Origin: Pseudoalteromonas piscicida
GTDB taxonomy: Bacteria > Pseudomonadota > Gammaproteobacteria > Enterobacterales > Alteromonadaceae
Direction of reading: 5' to 3'
NCBI RefSeq assembly: GCF_002208135.1
Contig: NZ_CP021647.1
Location: 127,501 to 191,500 of the forward strand
Length of the DNA stretch: 64,000 nt
Numbering within the stretch: the stretch's first letter is position 1; every line of letters starts with the position of its first letter. Below are positions 8,990-18,352 of this stretch, piece by piece. The position numbers were made by a program, and so were the translations under genes. The notes under the pieces are model-generated. The model had not been told where the DNA came from and made no database searches. It was given only the letters and a program-made list of their open reading frames with translations.

Positions 8990-10351
8990 ATGAACAACTT
9001 ACTCGTTCACTCTGCTATGGGTACACCCATTTCTATCTTCTCCGCTGCAGAATTAGCGTCATGGCAAGCGCAGCAGTCAAGCACGACACAGCTTTTCGTA
9101 AAAACCGCGCAACTTCAGTCGCAAAAAAACATTCTTATTCCGAATGCTGATTCTGGAGAAGTAGAGCGAGTTATTGTTATTGCTGAAGAAGATGATTTTT
9201 GGTTATTGGGCGACCTTGCAAAGCAATTACCAAAAGGCACTTATTTTATAGATATCGCTTCAGAGCACCTTGAGAGCCACGCTATTGCGTTTTTACTGGG
9301 GGCGTATCAATTCTCTGCGTATAAAGAGTTGACGGCGATTGTCGCAAAGCTTGCTATTGAAGATGCTAAGACATATTCCAAAGTGAAAGCGGCTGTCGAG
9401 TCTATTAATCTTGCAAGAGATCTTGTAAACACACCGGCAGCCGATATGATGCCTCAGCACATGGCTGAAGTAATGGAAGAGCTCGCTGAGCAATATGGGG
9501 CTTCATTTGAGCAAATCATTGGTGATGAGTTATTAGAGCAAAACTATCCAACGATCCACATGGTGGGCCGTGCGAGTGATAATGCTCCTCGTTTGCTTGA
9601 TTTACGCTGGGGTGATGAAAACCATGCAAAAGTCACTTTAGTTGGTAAAGGCGTATGTTTTGACTCTGGTGGTCTGGACTTAAAGCCAGCGTCCGGTATG
9701 CGCAATATGAAAAAAGACATGGGCGGAGCGGCACATGTTATCGCGTTGGCCAACATGATTATGGCTGCAAGGCTGCCAGTTAGGTTACGCGTACTTATCC
9801 CAGCGGTAGAAAATGCGGTGTCTCGCAACGCCTTCAGACCAGGCGATGTGATCAAAACACGTAAAGGTATTACGGTTGAAATTGACAATACTGATGCTGA
9901 AGGACGCTTGGTTTTATGTGATGCATTGGCTGAAGCGCAAACAGAAGCGCCAGAGCTACTGATAGATTTTGCAACCTTGACCGGTGCGTGCCGCATCGCG
10001 CTTGGCACTGAACTGCCTGGTTTTTATTCTACAGATCAAGCTATTGCTTCTGAGCTAATGGAAATCGGTCTGGGTAACGCGGATCCTATCTGGCAACTAC
10101 CTTTGTTTGATCAGTATAAGGCGCTGTTCAAGAGTGATATTGCCGATATTGCTAACTGTGGTTCGACACCATTTGGCGGGTCAATAACAGCCGCACTTTA
10201 TCTAAAAGAATTTGTTGAGCCAGCTACTACACCTTGGCTACATTTTGATGTAATGGCGTGGAACGTTAGAGCGTTGCCGGGTAGACCTCTTGGTGGTGAA
10301 GCATTGGGCCTTAGAACTATGTTTAGCTATCTTGAGAAAAAGTTTGGCTAA
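8990..10351 (+). CDS. Leucyl aminopeptidase family protein (M17)
   Basis: This 453-residue M17 metallo-exopeptidase removes N-terminal residues from peptides in the cytoplasm, using two divalent metal ions. The family signature NTDAEGRL is at 300-307. The metal/substrate segment VGKGVCFDSGGLDLKP begins at 218 and KKDMGGAA at 241. Length is typical for the shorter M17 branch (PepB-like) rather than ~500-residue PepA, so I do not assign a symbol. A strong terminator follows. Confidence 0.93.
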   Translation: MNNLLVHSAMGTPISIFSAAELASWQAQQSSTTQLFVKTAQLQSQKNILIPNADSGEVERVIVIAEEDDFWLLGDLAKQLPKGTYFIDIASEHLESHAIAFLLGAYQFSAYKELTAIVAKLAIEDAKTYSKVKAAVESINLARDLVNTPAADMMPQHMAEVMEELAEQYGASFEQIIGDELLEQNYPTIHMVGRASDNAPRLLDLRWGDENHAKVTLVGKGVCFDSGGLDLKPASGMRNMKKDMGGAAHVIALANMIMAARLPVRLRVLIPAVENAVSRNAFRPGDVIKTRKGITVEIDNTDAEGRLVLCDALAEAQTEAPELLIDFATLTGACRIALGTELPGFYSTDQAIASELMEIGLGNADPIWQLPLFDQYKALFKSDIADIANCGSTPFGGSITAALYLKEFVEPATTPWLHFDVMAWNVRALPGRPLGGEALGLRTMFSYLEKKFG

Positions 10352-10373
10352 TCGCTAAACCTGAAATCTATTT

Positions 10374-10405
10374 AAAAGCCCAGTTGTATATAAGCTGGGC
10401 TTTTT
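10374..10405. terminator. Terminator after the M17 aminopeptidase
   Basis: The stem AAAGCCCAG (10375-10383) pairs with CTGGGCTTT (10394-10402) and is followed by a T run. The A run on the other side allows it to work in both directions, which would serve the convergent pepD gene as well. Confidence 0.9.
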
Positions 10406-10407
10406 GT

Positions 10408-10433
10408 TTATTAACCTGAGTTCAGGTTAATAA
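10408..10433. repeat. Perfect inverted repeat between convergent genes
   Basis: TTATTAACCTGA (10408-10419) and TCAGGTTAATAA (10422-10433) form a perfect 12-bp palindrome with a 2-bp centre. It lies between the terminator above and the pepD stop. It may be part of the pepD mRNA end. A related CTCAGGTTAATTAAT sequence follows cusA at 49791. Confidence 0.7.
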
Positions 10434-10449
10434 ACTTTGATTAGTTCTC

Positions 10450-11919
10450 TTACTTTTCAGGAATATTTTCTAAGATCCCTCTCATTTGCTGCCAATACAG
10501 ACCAACGCTTGAAATTTCAACCTTCTCCTCAGGAGAGTGTGGAAATTTGATGGTTGGACCAAAAGAAATCATATCCATGTTCGGATAAGGTTCTTTGAAC
10601 AAACCACATTCAAGACCAGCATGAATAACCATAATATGCGGTTTTTCACCGTAGATTGATTCATACATGTCGCGGAAAATAGCTAATACTTCTGAGCTTG
10701 GATCAGGTTTCCAGCCCGGGTAAGCACCACTAAATTCAATGTTAGCTTGCGTCAGTTCAGCCAGTGAACGCAACACCCCCTCGACATCACTGCGACCAGA
10801 ATCAATTAATGAACGGATCAAACATAGGACTTCTAGACTGTTGTCTGTAGTAGAAATTACGCCCATATTAAGAGAGGTTTCAACAACTCCAGGAATATCG
10901 TCGCTCATGCGTACAACACCATTAGGGCAAGCATTGAGAAGCGCTAGTACTCTACTCTTAGAAGCTTGGCTCATTGGTAATGTGGTACTTTTTGAAGTGC
11001 TGAGTGCAAATGTGATCCCGGTTTCTATGGCACATAACTCTTGCTTAACAATGGTTTCATAAGCTTCAATCAGCGTTTGGAACTCGTTTATTTGCGTCTC
11101 ATCAAAACTAATGACTGCGTATGCTTCGCGCGGAATTGCATTTCGCAGGGAGCCGCCTCTGATCTCGATAAGTCTTAGATCAAAGTCTGCGATATGGTGC
11201 TTTAAGAATCGTGCGAGCAATTTATTGGCGTTGGCACGACCGGTGTGAATATCTACACCAGAATGTCCGCCACGTAACCCTTTAAGAGAAAGCTCAAAGA
11301 TTTGATGGTGCTTTGGCAACGCTTCTCGCTCTAATTTTAGAGTCAAGGATGCATCTACGCCACCTGCGCAACCCATGTAGATCTCGCCTTCTTGCTCTGA
11401 ATCGGTGTTGAGCAGGATTTCACCTTCTAACCAGCCAGATTGCAAACCAAACGCGCCGCTCATGCCTGCTTCTTCATCAACGGTTAGCAAAACTTCAAGT
11501 GGACCGTGTTTAATGTCGTCAGCGTCTAATACAGCCAAACATGAGGCCATGCCGATACCATTGTCTGCACCTAACGTAGTGCCGGTTGCAGTTACCCAGC
11601 CATTATCAATATATGGTTTGATTGGATCGGTAACGAAGTCGTGTGCTGTATCATCATTTTTTTGTGGCACCATATCAATGTGCGCTTGCAATACAACGGG
11701 CTTACGATTTTCCATGCCACTTGTCGCAGGTTTTTTGATGAATACATTACCTGTTTTATCACGACGTACGTCTAAATTTTTGCTTTTAGCCCAGTCAACA
11801 ATAAAGCTTGCTAGCACTTCTTCGTGTTTTGAAGGATGGGGAATGGCACAAATTTGGTCAAAAAACTTCCAAATTGCTTGTGGTTCTAATTGACTGATCT
11901 CGGTATGCGCTTTGAGCAC
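10450..11919 (-). CDS. pepD: Aminoacyl-histidine dipeptidase (beta-Ala-His dipeptidase)
   Basis: The 489-residue M20 zinc peptidase hydrolyses Xaa-His and other dipeptides in the cytoplasm. It aligns closely with E. coli PepD as I recall it: ICAIPHPSKHEE near the N-terminus, the metal-site segment VLQAHIDMVPQK, TTLGADNGIG, and VDEEAGMSGAFGL carrying the general-base Glu pair. I chose the GTG at 11919, because AAGGAG lies six bases upstream and the product then starts just before the family N-terminus. The longer ATG frame at 11964 adds 15 unlikely residues. Confidence 0.93.
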   Translation of the reverse strand: MLKAHTEISQLEPQAIWKFFDQICAIPHPSKHEEVLASFIVDWAKSKNLDVRRDKTGNVFIKKPATSGMENRKPVVLQAHIDMVPQKNDDTAHDFVTDPIKPYIDNGWVTATGTTLGADNGIGMASCLAVLDADDIKHGPLEVLLTVDEEAGMSGAFGLQSGWLEGEILLNTDSEQEGEIYMGCAGGVDASLTLKLEREALPKHHQIFELSLKGLRGGHSGVDIHTGRANANKLLARFLKHHIADFDLRLIEIRGGSLRNAIPREAYAVISFDETQINEFQTLIEAYETIVKQELCAIETGITFALSTSKSTTLPMSQASKSRVLALLNACPNGVVRMSDDIPGVVETSLNMGVISTTDNSLEVLCLIRSLIDSGRSDVEGVLRSLAELTQANIEFSGAYPGWKPDPSSEVLAIFRDMYESIYGEKPHIMVIHAGLECGLFKEPYPNMDMISFGPTIKFPHSPEEKVEISSVGLYWQQMRGILENIPEK

Positions 11920-12016
11920 AGTAAACTCCTTGGATGAGCGATAATAATATTGCAATATTACCACCCACCCAAGGGCAAGATCGAGTAATTAACCCTAACT
12001 CGGGGGAATGGGCTAC

Positions 12017-13087
12017 TTATTGAGCTTTACTTGCAGCAACTGCCGGTGCGATCAATTCAAGGCCTGTTTTATCGCAATCAGGCAAACATGCATCCGACAC
12101 CGTAATTGGGGTTGTTCTCTCGCCCCATTTTAGATAGCTAGCAGCCCAGGTTAAGCCTGCGCCAAATGCTGCTGACATAATATTAGCGTGCGGTTTAATA
12201 AGACCATTTTCTACAGCTTCACACAGTGCAATTGCGATTGTTGCAGCTGAGGTGTTACCGTATTTGTCGATATTAACCATGACCTTATCATCTTCAATTT
12301 CCAAGCGATTTTGGATGGCTTGAATGATGCGAAGATTAGCTTGGTGCGGGATAAGTACATCTATGTCTTCTAGTGATAGCTGTGCTTGGCTAAGCACATC
12401 ATCGCAAGCTTCACTCATACCTTTTACAGCACGCTTGAAGATTTCACGTCCCTCGAAAGAGAGGTCAGAAGGTCCGGTGCCTGCACATCGGTCCATATCA
12501 GTACCATAGTTTGGAATGTGTAATATACTTCTATCTGTGCTATCACAGCCAGTCTTCGTGCCTAATAGTCCGGTTGGTTCATCACTTGCTTCAAGCACAA
12601 CCGCACCAGCGCCGTCGCCAAATAATACCGCGCTGTCACGCTTTGCCCAGTTTACGTACCATGTCATGCGCTCAGCAGCGACAACAACGGCTCTTTTAAT
12701 CATACCTGCTTGGATCTGTGCAGTAGCATTTTGCAATGCATACAAAAAGCCCGAGCAGGCCGCATTGGTATCACATGCTGCAGCACCAACAGCTCCAATA
12801 TTCTTTTGTACTAAAGAAGCGGTATTTGCCACCATAGTTGACGGTGTACAGGTTGCAAGCAGAACAAGATCGATATCTTTACCTTCAAGTCCTGCACATG
12901 CTAACGCGTGTTGACTTGCAACTGTTGCAAGTTCGGCTGTGCTAACATGGCTAACGCGTCTGGATTTGATACCTGTTCTTGTACTTATCCATTCATCATT
13001 GGTGTCAACGATAGTACTAATTTCATCATTGCTGATGCTAGCTGGTGGAATACACTTTCCCCAGCCCGTGATTTTTGCATAAACCAT
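12017..13087 (-). CDS. 3-oxoacyl-ACP synthase III family protein (FabH-like)
   Basis: This 356-residue thiolase-fold condensing enzyme probably condenses an acyl-CoA with malonyl-ACP. The catalytic triad is visible: Cys111 in NAACSGF, His248 in IPHQANLRI and Asn278 in GNTSAA. It is about 35 residues longer than standard FabH because of a C-terminal tail (from [18 protein letters not shown]). It does not lie in a fab cluster, so it may be an accessory KAS III rather than the housekeeping FabH; no symbol is given. The start is at ATG 13087. Confidence 0.88.
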   Translation of the reverse strand: MVYAKITGWGKCIPPASISNDEISTIVDTNDEWISTRTGIKSRRVSHVSTAELATVASQHALACAGLEGKDIDLVLLATCTPSTMVANTASLVQKNIGAVGAAACDTNAACSGFLYALQNATAQIQAGMIKRAVVVAAERMTWYVNWAKRDSAVLFGDGAGAVVLEASDEPTGLLGTKTGCDSTDRSILHIPNYGTDMDRCAGTGPSDLSFEGREIFKRAVKGMSEACDDVLSQAQLSLEDIDVLIPHQANLRIIQAIQNRLEIEDDKVMVNIDKYGNTSAATIAIALCEAVENGLIKPHANIMSAAFGAGLTWAASYLKWGERTTPITVSDACLPDCDKTGLELIAPAVAASKAQ

Positions 13088-13129
13088 AGTGTCTCTTAAT
13101 CTAATCCGACCAGTTGGCCAATCTTTTAT

Positions 13130-13233
13130 TTATACCAAATCCTTCACAGTATTGCCATAAAAGCGAAGCGGTGGCTTGCATAGGAGGATATAACTGACCT
13201 CGATCACACCTATTTTTGCTAGATTAGGTATAA
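13130..13233. repeat. ATACC-ended interspersed element (104 bp)
   Basis: TTATACCAAATC (13130-13141) and GATTAGGTATAA (13222-13233) are imperfect terminal inverted repeats around about 80 bp of non-coding sequence. They lie between the divergent fabH-like and sensor kinase genes. Similar ATACC termini occur at 33417-33626 and 43072-43099. It probably carries or displaces the promoters of both flanking genes. Confidence 0.55.
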
Positions 13234-13264
13234 TTCTTTTATCTTGGCTTAGTTCTATATTCTC

Positions 13265-14506
13265 ATGAAAATTGCTTTTTCTCCCAGCTCAGCATTGGGC
13301 CAACTCTTGATGTTGCGCTCTGTGGCAATCGTTATTCAAATATTGATGCTTGCGATAGCCGCTGTCGTTTTTGGTAAACAATTTAATTTTGTTGCGGTGG
13401 TTGGGGTGGTAGCTGCGGAGTCGGTATTCCAACTATTAAGTATTTACGCTTACCGTAACACAAAAGAAGCCGCGTCTATTGGTATGACAATGCAATTGTT
13501 AGCGGACATTTTGTTTCTTACGGTTTTGTTGAACCTGACCGGCGGAGCGACCAATGCGTTCGTGTCCTTGTTGGTACTGCCAACGGTTATCGCTGCAGTA
13601 ACTATTCCTACTATTAATATGCTGATGGTGTCGGCTGGGGCGATAGGGGCTTATCTCTATCTTTATATAAAAATGTCTCATGAACATGTCCACCATATGG
13701 ACATGAGCACTCACTTACTCGGGATGTTAGTTAACTTCACTTTCACTATCATAGTCGTTGTTACCGTGGTGAGCATATTGGTAAAGCAAAATCGAAAAAA
13801 AGAGCGGGCAATTGCCATGTTACGAGAGCAGCAATTACAACAAGAGCAATTAATTGCGCTAGGCAGTGCGGCCGCACAAGCGACTCATCAGCTTGCCACG
13901 CCAATCGCACACTTGGCTCTCTTACACGAAGAGCTTGAGGAGTCGTACCCAAAGGAACCATGTGTTCAAGAAATGTCGGAGCCTCTTGGGAAATGTAAAG
14001 AGCAGCTTAACGTTTTTAGAGAATTTACAGAGTATTTGAAATCAGCGTCAAAGCAGGTGATAACTGCGGAACATTTTGCTGAGCAGCTAAAAGGGCTAAC
14101 AAGCCTACAATTTCCTCAGCAGCATTTTAAATTTGATATCAACAATATAAAGGGATCACTGAGCGATGATCCCATGTTAATGCCTTCAATCTTGAACCTC
14201 ATCAGCAATAGCGTGCGAGCGAATGAAGAAGCTAGTCAAGATGACATAGATGTGGTGATGAGCACAAAGTCGAATGAACATGTGATCACCATTCTAGATA
14301 GAGGAGAGGGAATCGCAGAAGAAAGGCTAGAGCAATTGGGGCACAGTGTGGTGAGTAGTGAGTCAGGGCTTGGTATGGCGGTGTTACTTAGTCATGCGAC
14401 AATTGAACGACTTGGTGGACATTTACTCATCGAAAGCGACCTTACTTATGGCACAAAATGTACGATTAAACTACCAAGGGTGAATGATGAAGTTACTGCT
14501 TGTTGA
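13265..14506 (+). CDS. RegB/PrrB/ActS-like sensor histidine kinase
   Basis: The 413-residue membrane histidine kinase has about six hydrophobic segments (residues 12-175), a dimerisation helix with the phosphoacceptor His208 in ATHQLATPIAHL, and an HATPase domain with N-box NLISNSVRANEE, DRGEGIAE and a second G-box SGLGMAV. The layout matches the redox-sensing RegB/PrrB family. The quinone-binding GGxxNPF box appears as GGATNAF (93-99), with Ala for Pro. The cognate regulator overlaps its 3' end. Redox control of respiration is the likely role by family. Confidence 0.85.
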   Translation: MKIAFSPSSALGQLLMLRSVAIVIQILMLAIAAVVFGKQFNFVAVVGVVAAESVFQLLSIYAYRNTKEAASIGMTMQLLADILFLTVLLNLTGGATNAFVSLLVLPTVIAAVTIPTINMLMVSAGAIGAYLYLYIKMSHEHVHHMDMSTHLLGMLVNFTFTIIVVVTVVSILVKQNRKKERAIAMLREQQLQQEQLIALGSAAAQATHQLATPIAHLALLHEELEESYPKEPCVQEMSEPLGKCKEQLNVFREFTEYLKSASKQVITAEHFAEQLKGLTSLQFPQQHFKFDINNIKGSLSDDPMLMPSILNLISNSVRANEEASQDDIDVVMSTKSNEHVITILDRGEGIAEERLEQLGHSVVSSESGLGMAVLLSHATIERLGGHLLIESDLTYGTKCTIKLPRVNDEVTAC

Positions 14507-15002
14507 AGATGATGTGCCTTATGCACAAACATTGATGAGACGCTTGGAAAAGCAAGGTTTTGGTGTTGAACACGTCACTTCAATTGAAAATATGCAGGTG
14601 GCTTGTAAACAAGAGGTTTTCGACTATATATTGTTGGATATGAAGCTTGGCGAGGCCAACTCAATAAACTTCATCGCACAAATTAAACAGCTTAATTCAA
14701 GTGCTCGAATTGTTTTATTAACAGGTTATGCCAGTATTGCAACTGCGGTTGAGGCGATAAAGTTGGGCGCTGATGACTACCTAACTAAGCCTGCAAGCAC
14801 CAGTTTGATAGTACAAACGCTACTGGGAGAGAAAACTCAAGAAATCGTGGAAGAAGTCATGTCTCCAGAACGGCTAGAGTGGGAGCACATTCAGCAAGTT
14901 CTCAAGGCAAATGAAGGCAATATTTCTGAAACTGCACGGCAACTTAATATGCACAGAAGAACGCTGCAGAGGAAATTACAAAAGAAACCTGTTTATAAAT
15001 AG
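14484..15002 (+). CDS. RegA/PrrA/ActR-like response regulator
   Basis: A 172-residue response regulator with an N-terminal receiver (acidic pair ED at 8-9, phosphoacceptor Asp52 in LLDMKLG, Thr in LLTGYAS, Lys in LTKPAS). A C-terminal Fis-type helix-turn-helix follows (GNISETARQLNMHRRTLQRK, about 143-162). This short receiver-plus-Fis form is diagnostic of RegA/PrrA. It overlaps the kinase gene by 23 bp, indicating translational coupling. Phosphorylated RegA-type proteins control respiratory and redox genes; the targets here are unknown. Confidence 0.9.
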   Translation: MMKLLLVEDDVPYAQTLMRRLEKQGFGVEHVTSIENMQVACKQEVFDYILLDMKLGEANSINFIAQIKQLNSSARIVLLTGYASIATAVEAIKLGADDYLTKPASTSLIVQTLLGEKTQEIVEEVMSPERLEWEHIQQVLKANEGNISETARQLNMHRRTLQRKLQKKPVYK

Positions 15003-15053
15003 GTTTTCACTTATACTCATTATTAAATAAAATGAAATATGCTGAGTTAGTCG

Positions 15054-15464
15054 ATGATACTCACATTTGAAGCATTAAACCTTTGGGCAATTATTCTCGC
15101 CGCTTTGTCTTCTTTTATGTTGGGTGGTATTTGGTATTCTCCTATGCTGTTTCAAAAAGCATGGATGGAGGGGTGTGGACTGACAGAACTTGACTTACAA
15201 ACTAGTGATCCCAAGATGACTTTTGGCGTCGCATTTCTGTTGTCTTTGTTGTCTGCAGTATTTATGGCGGTGATGCTTGATCTATCGCTCTCCTTGCTAG
15301 CGGCTACGGGAGTTGGTTTTGGTGTGGGGATTTTCTTTGTCGCCTGTTCGTTAGGAATAAGCTATATATTTGAGCAGCGCCCGATGAAACTGTTTTTAGT
15401 CAACGGTGGCTATCACGTGTTACAGTTTACGCTCATTGCATTTGTACTAAGGATCATGAGTTAA
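15054..15464 (+). CDS. DUF1761 family membrane protein
   Basis: This 136-residue protein has four hydrophobic segments (about 8-28, 55-75, 80-100 and 115-133). The family-type start includes GGIWYSPMLFQKAWM. DUF1761 members are small inner-membrane proteins of unknown function. It begins 51 bp after the response regulator on the same strand and may be read through from it. Confidence 0.75.
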   Translation: MILTFEALNLWAIILAALSSFMLGGIWYSPMLFQKAWMEGCGLTELDLQTSDPKMTFGVAFLLSLLSAVFMAVMLDLSLSLLAATGVGFGVGIFFVACSLGISYIFEQRPMKLFLVNGGYHVLQFTLIAFVLRIMS

Positions 15465-15470
15465 TTCGGT

Positions 15471-15722
15471 ATGGCAAAACCCAATAAAAAAGGCCCTGTT
15501 AGAACTGTCGATATCTATTGTGCTGGATGCCGCCAACAGCTATTTAAGTATCGTAAGGGAGGCAAGGGCAGCCTAGTTAAATGTTTTAAAGAACGGATCA
15601 CCAAAGACTTTACTACGAACCAAATAAACTGCCCTCATTGTGAGCAAGAGTTTGCTCGCGATACATTAGTGAAAGGTGCGCCAGCACTGAAAATAATCGG
15701 TGGTAAGGTCACCTTCAAGTAG
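15471..15722 (+). CDS. Small zinc-ribbon-type protein
   Basis: An 83-residue basic protein with two CxxC knuckles, CAGC (about 17-20) and CPHC (about 54-57), spaced as in zinc ribbons. The first knuckle plus Lys/Arg-rich surroundings suggest nucleic-acid or ribosome contact, but no function is known to me. It starts six bases after the DUF1761 stop, so the two are probably co-transcribed. Confidence 0.7.
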   Translation: MAKPNKKGPVRTVDIYCAGCRQQLFKYRKGGKGSLVKCFKERITKDFTTNQINCPHCEQEFARDTLVKGAPALKIIGGKVTFK

Positions 15723-15827
15723 TTATTACTTCAACTTTCCTTGCTCACCTTTTGTTGTTATCAGACAAATGTCCTGTCTTGAATTTTCCAGTTTGTTACT
15801 ATCTCGCCGTTTGGCTTTGCTGTTTCA

Positions 15828-16154
15828 ATGAATGAAAATGACCCTTCCCATGGAGCTGGGCCAGCCTATTGGGTCTCGCAAAATGGAAAAAACATGATCG
15901 ATTTAATGTTCGATATCATCGGTATGACAGGCACTTTCTTGGTCGTTGGTGCATTCTTTATGCTACAGCTGGAAAAGGCATCTCCCGATAGTTTAACGTA
16001 TAACTTAATGAATTTAAGCGGTGCGATCCTGCTACTGATCAGTCTTTGTTATAACTTTAACCTTGCCAGCTTTGTGATTGAGCTATTTTGGATCGCAGCG
16101 TCTTTAATTGGTTTATTTAAATATTTCAAAGCGAGAAGGTTGGCATCTGCTTAG
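15828..16154 (+). CDS. CBU_0592-like small membrane protein
   Basis: A 108-residue protein with a hydrophilic start and three hydrophobic segments (about 28-48, 55-75 and 80-97). The pattern GMTGTFLVVGAFFMLQLEK, then YNLMNLSGAILLLISLCYN resembles the CBU_0592-like domain of small membrane proteins of unknown function. The ATG at 15828 lacks a strong Shine-Dalgarno; the ATG at 15894 (Met23, IDLMFDI...) is an alternative start nearer to the usual family length. Confidence 0.7.
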   Translation: MNENDPSHGAGPAYWVSQNGKNMIDLMFDIIGMTGTFLVVGAFFMLQLEKASPDSLTYNLMNLSGAILLLISLCYNFNLASFVIELFWIAASLIGLFKYFKARRLASA

Positions 16155-16290
16155 GGTCTAAAAGAAAAGGCTAATCAAAAACTTGCGTAGTGGCTAGGAG
16201 CAAGTATTATTAAGTTAATCATATGCTGCTACGTAGTTTAGAGTAATCTAACACTACGAGTGAAGTGTGGGAACATAGAGCTCGTATAAT

Positions 16291-18306
16291 ATGAAAAACT
16301 TAAGCGCTTTAATTAAAGTCACGCCATTATTAATTCCTTTTGCGGTAGTCGCTGAACCAGAAGCTACGGACTCCGACCTTTATCAGCTTTCATTTGAGGA
16401 GTTGTTGAATGTAAATGTCTCTATCGCAACCAAAACCGACGAAACGAGAGCATCGGTTCCCTCCAGTATTACTGTTTTTAATTCAGAACAAATAAATAGC
16501 CTAGGGGTAGACAATGTTTATGATTTAATGAACTTTGTACCCGGCTTTCAATCCACTCGAGGCGATTGGGTAGGGGCTGTGCCAAAAGAGCATACCCGCG
16601 GTGTGTACTTGGATACTGGGCACGTGTTAGTGATGATTGACGGCCAAAGGCTGAATGAGTCCTCATTTGGTAAAGCATCAGTCTATACACCACACATTCC
16701 TATTGAGATTATCAATAAAGTTGAATTTATCCGAGGTCCCGGTTCCGCCCTTTATGGTAGTAACGCCTTTCTTGGCGTGATGAATATTATTACCAAAAAA
16801 CGTAATAATCAGCTTTCTGTTGGTTATGGTGAGCACGGCAGTGCGCAAGCAGCATTGAATCTTTCAAGGCAAGTGTCGGATGAGACTCGCCTCTATGCCA
16901 ATCTAGCATTTAATAAACGCTCAGGAGATAGCTATTTTGGAGGCATAGTAAAAGATCCGTTAGAATCACTTTTTGTTGTATTTGGAGGTAGCCATCAAGC
17001 GTTAACATGGCAAGTGAGATTTAACCGCACTCAACTTGATGAGTTTTTAAATCTTTCCCGTTACTCCCCTGAAAACGAGCATAAAAGTGAGAACTATGCG
17101 ACAACATTTGAGTATCATTGGCAAGCTACTGAGCAACTTGAATTAACGCATAAGCTAAGCTTTATTGAACATAATATTGAAAGTGCAGGACTCATTGTTA
17201 CAGCAGAAGAAATTGGTATAACGCAAGGCGGAGACTTCTTAGTTGGCCCTGCTTGGCAATCTAGAGACTTAACTTATAACCTAGATGGCGGTTATAAACA
17301 AAATGACCTTTTACAGTGGAATTTTGGCGTTGAGCTCTCCAAAGAAGAACAAAGTAAAGCAGGCGTTAGAACTTCATATTACGATCAAAGTGCCGGTGAT
17401 ATTATCATCTATAACCACACCTATTTAGGTGGCATTCAAACCATATCTGATTACGCTCCTTTTTATCCGCTGCGACAAGACTTTGATTCATATGCTGGGT
17501 ACGTTCAAGCAAAGTATCGATTTAGCGAGCAACTGAGTATGTTCGCGGGTGCACGATATGATGAAGTGAAAGACATAGATGATAAGTTATCGCCTAGGCT
17601 CGCGTTCGTTTATGGTTACGATGAGGCTAACACTTTTAAGTTGCAATATGGGGAGTCTTTTCGTACCCCTGTTAGCAATGAACTTAACTCAAACGATGAT
17701 GTTACGTCAGGTAATTCGGAGTTAACTTCAGAATATGTAAAAACGACAGAGCTTGTTTGGCACTATCAAGATGAGTCTAAACAGTTTGATGTTGTGTTAT
17801 TTGACAATGAGCTGGAGGACTTCATTAATCTAGTACCAATAGATGATGAACAAGCTGAGTTTACATTTGATAACGTATTTGAGACGAGCATGCAGGGTAT
17901 TGAAGTTAATGCTAATTTTAATCTGAGTGGCACAACTTGGATACAAGGCGCATACACCCAGTTATTTGACGAGCCATTAAATGGCAGTTTTAAAAAGTTT
18001 GCTGCACTTGCATTTACTCATAAAAGAGAGGCGGTAGAAGTAACTTTAAATGCAATTTGGCGAGACACAACATTTATACCTGCTCCCCCTGAGTCAATTG
18101 TCGATGATTTCGAGCAGTCAAGTTATTACCTCATCGGCGGCACCGTTTCTTTCAATTTGGATAATAATGCTAAAATTCAACTGAAAGCTGAAAATCTTTT
18201 TGATAAAAAATACACCGTATTTGATCCAAGATTGATTGATGGTCATGTGCCACAACAGGGCAGAAATGTCATGATTCTGTTTGAATATCGCTTTGGGTTT
18301 AAATGA
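16291..18306 (+). CDS. TonB-dependent receptor (plug plus barrel)
   Basis: A 671-residue outer-membrane receptor with a short signal peptide (MKNLSALIKVTPLLIPFAVV, cleaved near AEP). The N-terminal segment LSFEELLNVNVSIATKTDE is typical of a receptor subgroup. The plug domain follows (RGVYLDTGHVLVMIDGQRLN, VEFIRGPGSALYGSNAFLG, then a long barrel with ENLFDKKYTVFDP and a C-terminal aromatic YRFGFK end). The substrate is not evident. No adjacent periplasmic or ABC components are seen. A terminator follows directly. Confidence 0.9.
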   Translation: MKNLSALIKVTPLLIPFAVVAEPEATDSDLYQLSFEELLNVNVSIATKTDETRASVPSSITVFNSEQINSLGVDNVYDLMNFVPGFQSTRGDWVGAVPKEHTRGVYLDTGHVLVMIDGQRLNESSFGKASVYTPHIPIEIINKVEFIRGPGSALYGSNAFLGVMNIITKKRNNQLSVGYGEHGSAQAALNLSRQVSDETRLYANLAFNKRSGDSYFGGIVKDPLESLFVVFGGSHQALTWQVRFNRTQLDEFLNLSRYSPENEHKSENYATTFEYHWQATEQLELTHKLSFIEHNIESAGLIVTAEEIGITQGGDFLVGPAWQSRDLTYNLDGGYKQNDLLQWNFGVELSKEEQSKAGVRTSYYDQSAGDIIIYNHTYLGGIQTISDYAPFYPLRQDFDSYAGYVQAKYRFSEQLSMFAGARYDEVKDIDDKLSPRLAFVYGYDEANTFKLQYGESFRTPVSNELNSNDDVTSGNSELTSEYVKTTELVWHYQDESKQFDVVLFDNELEDFINLVPIDDEQAEFTFDNVFETSMQGIEVNANFNLSGTTWIQGAYTQLFDEPLNGSFKKFAALAFTHKREAVEVTLNAIWRDTTFIPAPPESIVDDFEQSSYYLIGGTVSFNLDNNAKIQLKAENLFDKKYTVFDPRLIDGHVPQQGRNVMILFEYRFGFK

Positions 18307-18311
18307 TAATT

Positions 18312-18343
18312 AAAACCACCATTTATGAACTAATGGTGGTTTT
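18312..18343. terminator. Bidirectional terminator
   Basis: AAAACCACCATT (18313-18324) pairs with AATGGTGGTTTT (18332-18343). A/T tails on both sides let it end both the TonB receptor gene and the convergent gene at 18353. Confidence 0.88.
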
Positions 18344-18352
18344 ATTGCTGTT

